A DNA stretch of 64,000 nt from Galeopsis tetrahit (taxonomy: Eukaryota > Streptophyta > Magnoliopsida > Lamiales > Lamiaceae): NCBI GenBank assembly GCA_963675135.1, contig OY776125.1, forward strand, positions 28,292,790 through 28,356,789, given 5' to 3'. Every line of letters begins with the position of its first letter. Positions within the stretch are counted from its first letter, which is position 1. Position numbers and translations under genes: made by a program. Below, piece by piece: positions 33,583 to 45,900 of this stretch. The notes below the pieces were generated by a model. The model did no database searches and was not told the origin of the DNA. It saw only the letters and a list, made by a program, of their open reading frames with translations.

Positions 33583-35361
33583 CTCTCTCCATCCCACAAA
33601 AATAGTCATATATTCATTTTTTTGGATGTTTCAAATTATAATTTTATTTTAATTAATAAGTATAATTAAGTCTGAGCAGATTTTGGAGTATGAGATTTAG
33701 GAGAGACAATCTTATAAACTCATTTTCAAACAAAGGAAACAAATTAAAATAATTCAATTAAGGTCAAATTGATGTGTTAATACCCAATTATGTCCTTTGT
33801 ATTAAAAAACCAATATTAAATCATTATTATAATAAGTTTTGAAAATTAAATACCAATTTTAACTCATTGATATTGTTATTCATGTTGAAAATTAAATCTT
33901 CTTCTCTCTTAGTACCGATAATCACTCCATTACCAACAAAACTTCATTTTTCAATCAACTATTTGTAAGTATCGCAATTTTAATTTATTTGACATTACAC
34001 TCCAAAATTATGGAATTTTGACAGAATTCCTACTTGTTGCTCAAGATTTCAGAAATCCATCATTCTCAAGCCTTTTTTTCGTGCATATGAAAACGATTTG
34101 TTTTTTTTTTTTTTAATATTTAACATCAATATAAGACTCATGTAATGTTTATATTTCGATTTATTTAAAAGTTTAGTATTATGATTAAATTTTATCTAAA
34201 AACTCTTTTATATATATTAATTATAAATAAAGATAAATTATGTCGAACAATTTTGTTGATGCGGAATATTTAGTTTTCTTATATTATATTATGCATTTTT
34301 GAGGGAATAACACCATGATTATGTAATAATACTATAATTATATTAATTATAAATAAAGATAAACTCAGAGATTTTGCATATATGAAACAAATATTCAAAT
34401 GTGCAGATCTTTTTAGCATGTCGCCAATCATATATTCTGTTAATCATTAGTCATTTTAAACGTATAAAAGTTTAATATTATATTTTTTTATTTACTTAAT
34501 TTGAATTTTTTATTTTTTTTTAATATTTAACATAAGACTAATGAAATGTTTATATTTCTATTTATTTAAAAGTTTAATATTATGAGTAAATTTTATCTAA
34601 AAACTCTTTTATATATATTAATTATAAATAAAGATAAATTATGTCGAACAATTTTGTTGATGCAAAATATTTAGTTTTCTTATATTATATTATACATTTT
34701 TTAGTGGATAACACATGATTATGTAATAATACTATGATTATATTAATTATAAATAAAGATAAACTTGTGGATTTTGCATATATGAAGCACATATTCAAAT
34801 GTGCATATCTTTTTAGTATATATTATGTTAATCATTAATTAATAAATTAATTAGTATGTTCTTCTTTATTTTTTGTTTTATACGGTTTTCTATCCAACTT
34901 ATTTAATTTTGGCCATGCTTGTGCATAAACTGTTTTTTTAATTATCCAAAAGATAACATTAAATCAGTTTAATTTAAAATGAGATTAATGCTTATTGGGA
35001 GTTACTCCTAATTTAATGGAGAAGTTACAATTAACATTAACATGATAATACTTCAGCTGAATTTTAGGAAATGTTTTGAAATTTCGGAGTGTAGTTATTA
35101 GCGCGTTTTTTTCGATGATTTGAGTTTTATGAAATCTTATTTTGAATAATATGAATTATATTAATTGAATGGAAAATTCGAATGTCATTTTAAAGAAATG
35201 GTAGAATGGTACATCTATCCACCAATTTGTTCTTTTTTGTAACTTTCAAAATTTTTGTTTCTATTTGTAGTATCTATAGGTGAAATGAGTCTTATAACAA
35301 TTTCCCATTTTTTAATCCGTGTGTAAAATCAAATGTGACTATCTTTGTGGAACGGAGAGAA
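33583..35361. mobile_element. Mariner/Stowaway-like element, 1779 bp, non-coding
   Basis: The inward-read ends CTCTCTCCATCCCACAAAAA and TTCTCTCCGTTCCACAAAGA are related TIRs of the Stowaway/mariner type, followed on both arms by ATAGTCA. TA dinucleotides flank it (33581-33582 and 35362-35363). No transposase is readable. The interior is AT-rich and contains a long direct duplication. Confidence 0.65.
34112..34855. repeat. Direct duplication of about 340 bp, period about 407 bp
   Basis: Both copies (about 34112-34455 and 34519-34855) share 'ttttatctaaaaactctttt', 'gtcgaacaattttgttgatg' and 'attcaaatgtgca' with modest divergence. The duplication is inside the mariner-like element. Confidence 0.8.
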
Positions 35362-37261
35362 TATATAGTACTACCATCTAAAAAAGTATGAGGGGCTAAA
35401 TTTCAAAGGTGCATTAATTTTGTTTCATCTATTTCGATTATCACTCGTATAAAATTTGTACCATATATATTGAACAAATTATAATTACACAACATGAGAT
35501 AATGAAACATGATGTAATAAAGCAATGAGAACGATTTATATAAGTTGGAAAATGTAGATGCATGAGCGTCAACAAACTCGATAAAATTCCACATTTTTGA
35601 ATGCGACATCAGACCAACTACTTTTATTTTACAATAAAATTCTTGAAATTTTGCTGACAATTAATTTGAAAATAAGTAAACTAATTTGGCAGCTCCAAAA
35701 AAAACGGCTTCGAAGAAAAGTCAAGGCTCAACAACTTATTCTCTTACATGCACTTTAATTTATTATTTTCCTGTTCTCAATTTTTTCCCTTTTTTATTAG
35801 TATATATTAAAAAAAAAAATCTGAAATAAGATAAAGGATGTCGACTCCTCATGAATCCAATATTCGTTTTAGACTTGTTTGCTGAATGCCTGAATAAATC
35901 GTATCTTATTTTTTGATCGAATTGAGCTGAACGTACGTGATATCGTACACAATGTGATTCTTGTCCCCTTGATTAAGGCTTGGACTGAATTTGACTCTTG
36001 AGGCTGAGCTGATTTCTGAACTAATTTTGTCGGGTTGAGCAAAGGCAGACCCAAGATCAAAATTTAGGACGGATTGAACACTTAAATAACATAGTGATTG
36101 AAACTAGATTTATTGCATTCAAGATATCAAGTGACTTTTGCTAAAAAAAAAAATCGATAAAGCATACCTTAAACAACCAAATTGATCTTTAATATTTCAT
36201 CTAACATCTTCTCTGCAAACTTCATTTCACTCAATTTTGGAGTGAATATAATCCGCTAGCTAGCAATTATTCAGAAATAAGAGATGAACTTTTTCAATCC
36301 AAACGAAGACTACAATTATGTAATCCAAATTCATTCTTAACTCTCCCAACCTAAACACGACTTAAGATTGAGATCCATACAATTTTACATGTCATAAATT
36401 AATTCCAATTAAAGCTGGAAACATGCGGCATTAAACTATCAACAACTTTAACCTAAATAAAAGTATATATAAACAGGGCTGGAAAGCCCTCCCCAACCAT
36501 AGCTACGATTCGCCCTTGAGGTTGAGGTAGGCTGGCATGTCAGTTGGACGAACCTTTAAATATGTCACTTGACCTAATGGTGTAGGCCAAATTTAAACAT
36601 ATTAGAATAGACTTTTGGGGATCATATCATTTGAGACCCTCACCCATATATAATCTATTCTAATATATTTACTCAATTAAGCAATGATATGAAATTTATT
36701 CACTATTCAACATTAACATGCAGAGGAGTTGATTGAATTTTGATGTGTAAATAATTGAGGTTTTGTCGTCTTTGTCCATAACAACACTAGCGTGGGTGTG
36801 GCGCCCTTATCCGATCGAATGAATATTCGTGAATTATATACATAGTACAAAATTTTATATTTTTTAAATCCTGATCAATTGCAGATATCAAATTAAATAA
36901 ATTAAATTCGGACGGCGTAACTGCATTATACAAATACTCCATTTATTACTATAAATTAGTCGAAGATCCCTACTCTAGTTCAAAGGACAACGACGTTTCT
37001 CAATCTCAATCCCAAAAGGTCAATATTTTATATATACGATTTGCTTATTTAAATAATATAAGGTTCTTGCAATTTGACTATTATAACTCCATTTTGGACT
37101 CATACGTACAAGCATTCAAATTTCTTCACATTAAGTTGTTTTCAATAATAGCTGCATATAATTTTGGACTATTCATGCATATATATCTTTATTCTTTTAC
37201 TATTAATTTGTATAATTATTTGTGAATAATAAAAAAACAATCACATACTAGTCAATTACTA
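35362..37261. other. Non-coding DNA including direct duplication D1, right copy
   Basis: 35580-35890 matches 20540-21180 in the same orientation. The rest is AT-rich without a supportable gene. The short frames at 35403-35660 and 35869-36060 have no recognised domain. Confidence 0.55.
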
Positions 37262-37800
37262 CGAGCCGGTCTTAGGAATATCTGGACCTGAATCGAACTT
37301 TTAAAAAAGGCCCGTCCCTTCATATTTTTTATTTTATAAGAACTTATTAAACATAATGTGAAACAATTTTTAAAGGACTAAAAATATAGAATTTTTTTTT
37401 ATCCATTTTAGAATTTCTAATTTTTAATTAATATTTTTTTCAAATTGTTAATGTAATTATTATAATTTTTTAAAAATTTAATAGATTTTTAGAATTTTTT
37501 ATTTAGACAATTTTAGATTTTTTTTTTATATGAGTAATTTATAATTTTAATGAGATTTTTAGAAATTTTTAAAAGTTGAGATTTTGTTGAGACTTTTTAA
37601 AAAAATATAAACTGAATTAGACCTTTGTTGGAACATTTTTCTTCTAGTTTTTCCTTCTCTTCTCATTCACTAATTCTTTTTTTACTTTTTTAATTAGCAC
37701 TTCTCTTTATTTGTGAGTCTTAATATAGTTATATTAATATTTTATATTAATATATATTCCTGAACCTGAATCGGATTGTTTGAATTTGCAGAAATCCGCG
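37262..37800 (+). mobile_element. Degenerate hAT-like element, copy A
   Basis: It begins GAGCCGGTCTTAGGAATATC and is, over most of its length, the reverse complement of copy B (38031-38657). Shared blocks include 'cctgaatcgaact', 'ggcccgtcccttcatat' and 'ctgaattag' with 'cctttgttg'. The right end near 37800 is rearranged and no TSD is visible. Confidence 0.6.
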
Positions 37801-38030
37801 CCTGCTACTGTGTGATTGTTTGAATTTGCAGAAATGAAATCATTTGTATCATTTTTTAATTATTCAGGTAATGAAATATATAGTAAAACATGAAATATCA
37901 AACTCTTAACACTCAAATCACACAAACCGGTAAGCATAGGCCAGTTGAGTTGAATAAGTGTAGACAAGATGTTTTGAATTTGTGACGTTTTAGTATAATA
38001 ATAATAATACATTAATTAAAGATCTCCACA

Positions 38031-38657
38031 CAGGTCCGGTCCTAATGTTAAGTCAACGAGGCGATCGATTCAGACCCAAAAATATTTCACTTTTTTAGGG
38101 GCCCATTTTTTAAGATATCTTTTATATATTTATATATAGTGCTAAAAATAAAATAAAAAGAATTAGTGAAGAAGTGAAGGAAAAACTAGGAGAAAAAAAT
38201 CTCAACAAAGGCCTAATTCAGTTTATATTTTTAAGTTTTCATTTTTTCAATTACGTCTTAGAGTGTCCAAACTACATCATTTTTTGTCCAATTTATATCA
38301 TTTTCGTCGAAAAATTGAAATATTAAAAATTTCTAAAAATCTAATTAAAAGTTACTTGTTTTAAAAATAAAAAAAAAAATTTTAATTGTCTAAATAAAAA
38401 ATTCTAAAAATCTCATTAAATTTTCTAAAAATTGTAATAATTACATTAAAAATCTAAAAAAATCTCTTAAAATTTTAAAAAATCTATTAATTAAAAATTA
38501 GAAATTCTAAAATGTGTAAAAAAAATTTATTTGGTTAGTCATTTAAAAATTATTTTACATTATATTTTATAAGTTCGTATACAATAAAAAAATATGAAGG
38601 GACGGGGCCTTTTTTTAAAGTTCGATTCAGGCCCAAATATTCTTAGGACCGGCCCTG
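38031..38657. mobile_element. Non-autonomous hAT element, copy B, 8-bp TSD
   Basis: The inward-read ends CAGGTCCGGTCCTAA and CAGGGCCGGTCCTAAG are TIRs. A perfect 8-bp duplication TCTCCACA (38023-38030 and 38658-38665) flanks the 627-bp element. No ORF. It lies about 190 bp upstream of the transporter start codon, next to its promoter. Confidence 0.85.
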
Positions 38658-38751
38658 TCTCCACAACCACATGCAATGCAAGACGTACATTATTTATTGA
38701 CATTTAGTTAAATTAATTAAATTAAAATAGAGGTAGCTTGCTAGTAGATGA

Positions 38752-38790
38752 AGTCAATAAAAAGGTAGCGTTGAGACCCATATTATATAA
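38752..38790 (+). promoter_or_regulatory. Core promoter of the NPF gene
   Basis: TATATAA at 38784-38790 is a good TATA box, 59 bp before the ATG at 38849. A W-box core (TTGAC on the - strand, 38753-38757) lies just upstream. WRKY factors bind W-boxes in stress- and wound-responsive plant genes, which would fit a PTR3-like gene, but one short motif is weak evidence. Confidence 0.45.
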
Positions 38791-38848
38791 GTTGATGGAT
38801 GCAACTAAACTTTGCAAGTAGCAAAAGCAGAGTAACGAGTAAATAGAT

Positions 38849-41800
38849 ATGGAGGATGGAAGTGATGAGGGATATACACAAGATGGGACTGTGGATCTGA
38901 AAGGCAACCCTGTTCTTAGATCCAAAAGAGGTGGATGGACTGCTTGTTTCTTTGTTGTTGGTACTCTCTCTCTCTGTTTCCCCTGTTTTTTATTTAGTAT
39001 CATGAAATTGTTATTCGATAGTTTTTGTGTTTCATTATTTGGTTCACCGTGTCTTGTAAAAACTGATCAACGTCTTATAATAATGAGGGAGACACATGTT
39101 AATGATACAGTAAGATGAAACACAAAAAATTAAATATCGATCTATTGTTATTCTGCTTAAAATTAAAAATAGTGTTCGATAACTTCCTCGAAACTAAAGT
39201 CTGTAAATATATACATGTATGTTTGATTGGATGAAACACTTTCGATGTCTCTTTATTATGGTTGGATCATTAACACATGTCGCCCCTGTTATTATGACAC
39301 TACAAGAAAACTGACTTTTAGTGACTGAACCATCACATTATTGTTTCTTTAGCAAAAAGTTTTTAGTGACAGCAAATTGAGAATTAATGAAATAACTATC
39401 ACTAAAAGTCAATTTTTGTCACTAAAGACTTTTAGGTAGAGAAGTTATAAATCTATAATGACATAATTTATGTAATTAAAAGTCAATTTTTTTTATTAAT
39501 TTTTTAAATAATACATGTATAAACAATCAACAATATAATGAAATACAATGTGAAACACTAGTATTAATTGAAACAATTGATTTCACTCCAACCAAGTATT
39601 GGCAATTATTTAAAACACAGTTTAATTTCACATAAAAAATGGATTAACTAATGTGTGTACATGTGCAGTGTACGAAGTATTTGAGCGTATGGCGTATTAT
39701 GGTATATCCTCGAATCTGTTCATATACTTAACCAAGAAATTGCATCAAGGCACGGTTCAATCTGCCAATAATGTCACCAATTGGGTGGGCACAATTTGGA
39801 TGACTCCCATTTTGGGTGCTTACGTTGCTGACGCTTATTTGGGCCGATATCGAACTTTTCTCGTTGCCTGCGCTATCTATCTCTCGGTACGTATTTCACT
39901 GTAAATTAATCTTGCGTAAAGCAGTTTTATTGTGCAACTGTTTTACACTAATATTATTTGAAGTACACTCATAATGCAAATTAATTTTACGATAAAATTA
40001 GTTTACATATAACCTTGTCTGTCTCACTATTTCTTTACTACTCCCTCCTATTCAAAATATATGTCATTCTAAGTTCATGCACACATATTAAGAAAATAAA
40101 TTATTTCACATATTTATGTAAATATTTAATGATCTTAAGGTTAAATTTGAAAGAAATACAATTAATTTGTATTAAAAAGTGTAAAACGTCATATAATTTG
40201 CAAAGAAAACGAAAGATCAAAACGAATTATACTAAGAATTGGAGGAAATAATAATTTGTCATATATTCAAAAGATTATAAACCAAGACACGTGCTTTTAA
40301 GGCACCCAAAATTATTATCATTGGAAGTATTAGAACAGTGCATCAATGTGAATATATTAGATTATTGTATAATTTCTTTGGAATTCGAGTGGGAGAAATT
40401 TATTTAGTTTGTAGTACAATATATGGTTGAATTTTTTTTTTTTTGATCAGTAAAAAGTTTTATTTGTAGAAAATGGGTACAAGGGTACACCACCCTTACA
40501 AATAGAGCCAGAATTCCAAATTACATAAACTTACTCAGTAACTTATCATCACAGAGATGGACAATTTCTCAGTGACATACTACTGCTCCTAAAAAAAACA
40601 ATATATGGTTGAATATTGGTATAAATTAAATAAAGTTGAATTTGGAACCGGTAAGTAAGTTGGCATCATTTATCAACCTTAAATGCTCAAACAATAATTA
40701 TTTCAATACTACGTATATAGGTACAATAAAAAAATTCATAGCATGTAAGTAGTCAGGGCATATTATTTGCACCGCACAAGTTGTTATACAATCGTTTAAT
40801 TATACACCAATCACCCAAAACTCATTTTCCACTTAAGAAAATATCTTATTACTGTCAGACGAAGACTTTTGGATTACGCAAAAGTCTATTATTTTAATTT
40901 CCAATTGGCTCATTTTCCCCCAAGTTTGACCTAGAAATTTGTACACACGCACGTAAAGAAAATAAAATAAAATTTCTTGACAAATCTGGCCCTTCGGTAC
41001 CGACAGGACCAATACATACATTCACATAGGTGTACTGGGAAAAAATTGGTTACAATTGTATATTTTAAAATATTAACTCATTTTTCTAATCTCAATTTGT
41101 ATTATTATGTTTTATATTTATTTAAAAATAGGGAATGTCACTTTTAACTCTATCCGTATCAATACACCCACTGAAACCAAGCTCATGTTCGGATCCAACC
41201 GGATCCAATTGCGAGAAAGTTACTCCATTACAACTAGCTGTTTTCTTTGGTGCGCTCTACACTTTGGCATTGGGCACGGGTGGAACGAAGCCCAATATTT
41301 CAACAATCGGGGCGGACCAATTTGACGACTTCGACCCGAAAGAGAAGGCCCAAAAACTCTCATTTTTCAATTGGTGGATGTTTAGCATCTTTCTTGGAAC
41401 ATTATTTGCAAACACGGTCCTTGTCTACATACAAGACAATGTGGGTTGGACTCTTGGTTATGGGATTCCTACAATTGGCTTAATTATATCCATTATGATA
41501 TTTTTAATTGGTACTCCATTTTATAGACACAAGCTGCCCACGGGCAGCCCTTTCACTAGAATGGCTAAGGTCATTGTAGCTGCCCTAAGAAAATGGAAGG
41601 TGCCCGTCCCGTCCGACCCTAAAGAGTTGTTCGAGCTAGATTTGGAAGTATATGCTAAGAAAGGAAAATATCGAATCGATTCCACCTCTACCCTCAGGTT
41701 TGTTTTAATAAACAATCAGTTTTCCTTAAAACACGTGTTTCTGGTATTCGTTATTTTGATATATTGAAAATTTGAAATGTGCATGTAGGTTCTTGAATAA

Positions 41801-42671
41801 AGCTTGTGTAAAAACAGGTGCAAATAGCCCTTGGATGCTTTGCCCAATAACACAAGTTGAAGAAACGAAACAAATGTTAAGAATGATCCCTATTTTAATA
41901 TCCACATTTGTGCCAAGCACAATGCTAGCTCAAGTTGGGACCCTCTTTGTGAAGCAGGGCACTACTTTAAACAGAAACATAGGCTCCTTCAAAATCCCTC
42001 CAGCAAGTTTAGCCGGATTCATCACTCTCTCCATGCTAATATCAGTCGTGATTTACGATCGTGTCCTCGTAAAAATTCTCAAAAAATGGACGAAAAACCC
42101 GAGGGGCATCACCCTTCTTCAAAGAATGGGAGTCGGCATGATCTTTCACCTCATTATCATGATCGTCACGTCTCTGATCGAACGATATAGGCTTCATGTA
42201 GCTCGGGTTAATGGTTTGGTTGAGAATGGGAATCAAGTCCCTTTATCCATATTCATTTTGTTGCCCCAGTTTATACTAATGGGAATTGCTGATGCATTCT
42301 TGGAAACTGCGAAGCTCGAGTTTTTCTACGATCAGGCGCCCGAGAGCATGAAGAGTTTAGGCACATCTTATTCCACTACTACCCTTGGAGCTGGGAATTT
42401 CATCAGTAGCTTTTTGCTATCAACTGTTACGAAGATCACGAAAAGAAATGGACGCGAGGGGTGGATTCGGAACAACCTTAACGCGTCTCATTTAGACTAT
42501 TACTACGCGTTTTTCGCAGTTTTGAATTTCTTGAACATCATTTTCTTTCTGTTTATTGTTAGGTTTTATGTCTATAGGGCTGAAGTTTCTGATTCAATGA
42601 GTGTGCTCAAAGAAGAACTTGTGGCCTCAACACAACATGTTACTACTAGTGAAGAAGTAGCTAAGAACTAA
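38849..42671 (+). CDS. NPF5.2: NRT1/PTR family proton-coupled transporter (NPF5.2/PTR3-like)
   Basis: Four exons: 38849-38960, 39669-39886, 41132-41697, 41789-42671. All introns are GT..AG and the phases match, giving 592 residues, the usual length for the family. The product is a 12-helix plasma-membrane-type transporter of the major facilitator superfamily. E40-V-F-E43-R44 in the first helix is the proton-coupling ExxER motif. The LGTGGTKPNISTIGADQFD stretch and FYDQAPESMKSLGTS near the C-terminus are family signatures. A hydrophilic loop between helices 6 and 7 spans about 240-320. The N-terminal 'YTQDGTVDLKGNPV' wording places it near NPF5.2 (PTR3), a peptide transporter linked in Arabidopsis to wound, salt and pathogen responses. 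Substrate in this species is not shown. Introns 1 and 2 hold transposon pieces. No lesions are visible and it looks functional. Confidence 0.93.
39298..39490 (+). mobile_element. CACTA-type end in NPF intron 1
   Basis: CACTACAAGAAAACTGACTT (39298) is a typical CACTA terminus, followed by 'tttagtgac' subterminal motifs in both orientations (39326, 39366, 39400, 39417). The opposite terminus was not found, so this is a fragment. Confidence 0.55.
40041..40248. mobile_element. Stowaway-like MITE in NPF intron 2
   Basis: The inward-read ends CTCCCTCCTATTCAAAATAT and TTTCCTCCAATTCTTAGTAT form imperfect TIRs flanked by TA (40039-40040 and 40249-40250). 208 bp, non-coding. Confidence 0.75.
40433..40597 (-). 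mobile_element. 5'-truncated retroposon (LINE-like) in NPF intron 2
   Basis: A 165-bp insertion reads on the - strand to 'acaaataaaactttttactg' and a poly(A) tail. It is flanked by a perfect 17-bp duplication ACAATATATGGTTGAAT (40416-40432 and 40598-40614). It is a LINE 3' end or a processed-transcript fragment. Confidence 0.85.
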
Positions 42672-42963
42672 TGTAGTTTTTATTGCTTATTGAGAATCTC
42701 AGTTCATATTATTAGTATGATTTACTGTATATATTTCAAAAGTGGTACAAATTAAAACAAGTATTATTCCACCTTGAAGAAAGAAAAAAAAAAAATAGAG
42801 CAAAATTAAATAATCTCCCAGTCTTCTAATCACTGTGTGAGCATACCACTACAAAATACATGTAATATGTTATTAATAAGGCAAAGTTATTTACATTTTT
42901 TGTTTTCCCCTCTAATGTAATTTCCATAGTTTCTTTTTCAATAACAATTGAAAAAATTGTTAA
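42672..42963. other. Convergent intergenic spacer
   Basis: 292 bp between the two stop codons must hold both 3' UTRs and polyadenylation sites. AT-rich, with an A-run near 42784-42796. Confidence 0.7.
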
Positions 42964-45900
42964 TCAAATTAGTCTCATTCCAGGCCTTCTCTTTGCTAAG
43001 TGAAATGTCTTCTTGAGGAAGTAATTGGCAGCACGGTCTTTGCGAGCACAAAGCACTCTCAACACTGTATTAGGATCAGACCTATTCCACTTGCCAGTTG
43101 TTGGTGGCATGAGGATCTTTTGGCCTCCACCTAGCCCCCCTAGGCCACTACATTCAGTCGCGACGCTGTTAAAATCCTCGATCAATTGCTCTGTCGACTC
43201 CTCCATCAACGACACCACGCCTTGCACGACCTCAGATTCCCTCTCGACTGTATCCTCTACTATCAGGCCTTCTCCACACGTGCAGAAGAGGCGCTTCAAG
43301 TTATCAAAATCTTCCTCGATTGTAGCGTGATCAAACCTAGTGAACATTCTAGAACTCCCTCCTGCTAACAGAACCATCAGGAATGCCTCAAATGATGCCT
43401 TCATTACCTCTTTTAACGCACTTGGTTGAGCTCTTTCTGTCACTATAGCACACAACAGAGTAAGGTTCTGTTTTAGTATTCTCAAGGCTGGATTAATGCG
43501 TCTGTGGGCGACGCCTCCAGCGTACAACCCACCATAGAAAACTGAGCTTGAGTCTAGAAATATGAGGCGATAAGCAGCTACTTCGGAGACGTGTTGACAA
43601 GCCGCTTGCAAGGCTGTAAGACTAGCTTCGAAATAGGAAGCACCTGCTTGTTTTCTGTTGCTTAATACGGACTTTGATGGAGTTATCTTCGGCGTGAGGC
43701 ATAATGTTTTGTCGAGGGATTGGAGTTGCGAGATGAGGTAATGCAAGGTGTTGAGACGGATGTAAAGACGTTGGGTCCCGCGGCTCGTTGAAGGTCGAAT
43801 GTGGTTTCCATCGTTGGAGAAGATTTGGTTCATTTCTTCCTCTCCAACATGGCATGCTGCTCTTTTCCATAACTTGAAGAACTTTGAGTCCCCGCTGCAT
43901 CGCGTCAGCGGGGGCAGAGGAGGCAGATAATTCTGCCTCGATCCTGAAAATAAAATAAAAGGATTAAACATCAATAAGATCATAGAACAAAATTTCTGAT
44001 CATTTATCTTTATTACCGCATGATCCAACATATGCAATGTAATCTCTGAACATATTCTCCAAACCATCAATAAGATCATAGAACAAAACTTCTGATATTG
44101 TTGCTGGAATTTCGAAGAAATTGTCAACAACTTCCTTTGCAAAGCTAACCAACTCCCCACCTGAATGAGCATGTGGTTCATTCTTGGACTTAGGATTCCA
44201 AGTCTACAACATTCAAAACAAAAATCATCACCAATAATGTTAGAGTAATTAGAAAAGAAAAATAAGAAAAAAAAGTTTTAAAATTACTTCAGTTTGTTTA
44301 GCTCTGAGGATATGCTCCTTCCCCTTTTGCAACCTCTCTTGAATCCATTGTTTCAACAGCCTTTGTATAATAGATTCGACTTCGTAAGGAACCATCTCTC
44401 TCACGACGGCCTTGCCTCCATCTTCGCAGTCGACAGAGTCCTCAACTAGCAACTGCACTAAAGCCTTCTCAAGCTTCCCAGCTCTCTGCAACACCAATAC
44501 TGTTTCATTCAAAGGCGAGGATTTCCCGGATAAGTATTGCTTCAACAAAGTCCCGTAACAAGTATGCAATGTGACAGCAGCAACACCAGCTGCAATTGGA
44601 TGCCATTTCTTCAAAATAGGGCTATAAACATCCCTTTCTTTCACAGCCAATTCTTCGGTTTTTCTCGCCACTCTGATGAGCACTTCACTCACTTCTTCCT
44701 TAGTCCCGTTTATATCCTGCTCTTCTATCATCTTAGCAAACGCATTCCTCAACGATGCACGAATGTAAATATCGATACGATTCCATCGCCTCTCATCACT
44801 GTGGTCTTCTTGTCTGTCTTTAGGTGAGTTAACATAACATGGGACATCTTCTTCTAGAATCTTGGTACATGAGAAGAGGAGAGGAAGCATGTTATCCATA
44901 AGTCCAAGGGTATCTTTATTAAAGTTGCCATGATAATTCAACAATCTCATCTCTGTCCATTTCTTCATTGCTGTTAAAACAGAGGCGAGCATCTTCATAT
45001 AAATAGGCTCTCTGTCTGTTTTCTTGGCATCAATTGCCACCTCCGCCAACATGGCGAAAGAGGCACCGAGAAGATCGGGCTCCACCTGCCCCGTCGTCAC
45101 ATACTGCTCGAAAAGCACCCAAGTGAGGCACAAATTGTGCATGGAGCGATTGATCCCCAATGTGGACCATGTTTTCTTCATAAGTTCAATAAGCTCATCC
45201 ACTTCATCAAGAACCATGGTCTCTTCTTTGGAGTCGAAAATCGAGGAAAGCAAACCGGCGTAGATTAGGACGTTGAGGGGGTAGCCGTCGGCCCAGTGGC
45301 AAATGTCGGTGCTGCCGCCGCCGGGGCTCCTCCAAGCCAAGGTGAAGATGCAATTGCAAAGTGCTTTCATGGAAGTGGAGTTTTTGCTGGTGTCTATGGC
45401 CTTGATTTCGCAAGAATCGATGATTTCTCGGAATTTGATTGCGAATGCATCGGATTTTTCGAGGGGGATTGAGGGGTAGAGGAGAAGCCCTGCCTCTAGG
45501 ATCTTCAATTGTCGTTTTTGCCATATGTGGTATTCGTGGCCGTCGTTGAATTCTGAGGGTTTTAAATGTCGTACAAGCTCTAAGGGAAGGATTATCGTCT
45601 CCGCTCTCCTTCCCATCTGTGCAAAAATATTCATAAATTTCATTTCAACAATTTTTTAAAAAGAATACAAATTCAATATTTGTGTCTTCAATCTTGATCC
45701 GCATGTCATGCATATACGTGCCCAAAACTCTACTTTAGCGGCGGAAATCTTTGAATATATAATATTAGATACGTGCCCAAAACTCTACTTTAGCGGCGGA
45801 AATCTTTGAATATATAATATTAGCCTTCGTTTATGTGACAAGACCTAACTCTACACTTAAAATCAAGGTGTTAAGTGAGAGGATTACCCAGGCTTATAAG

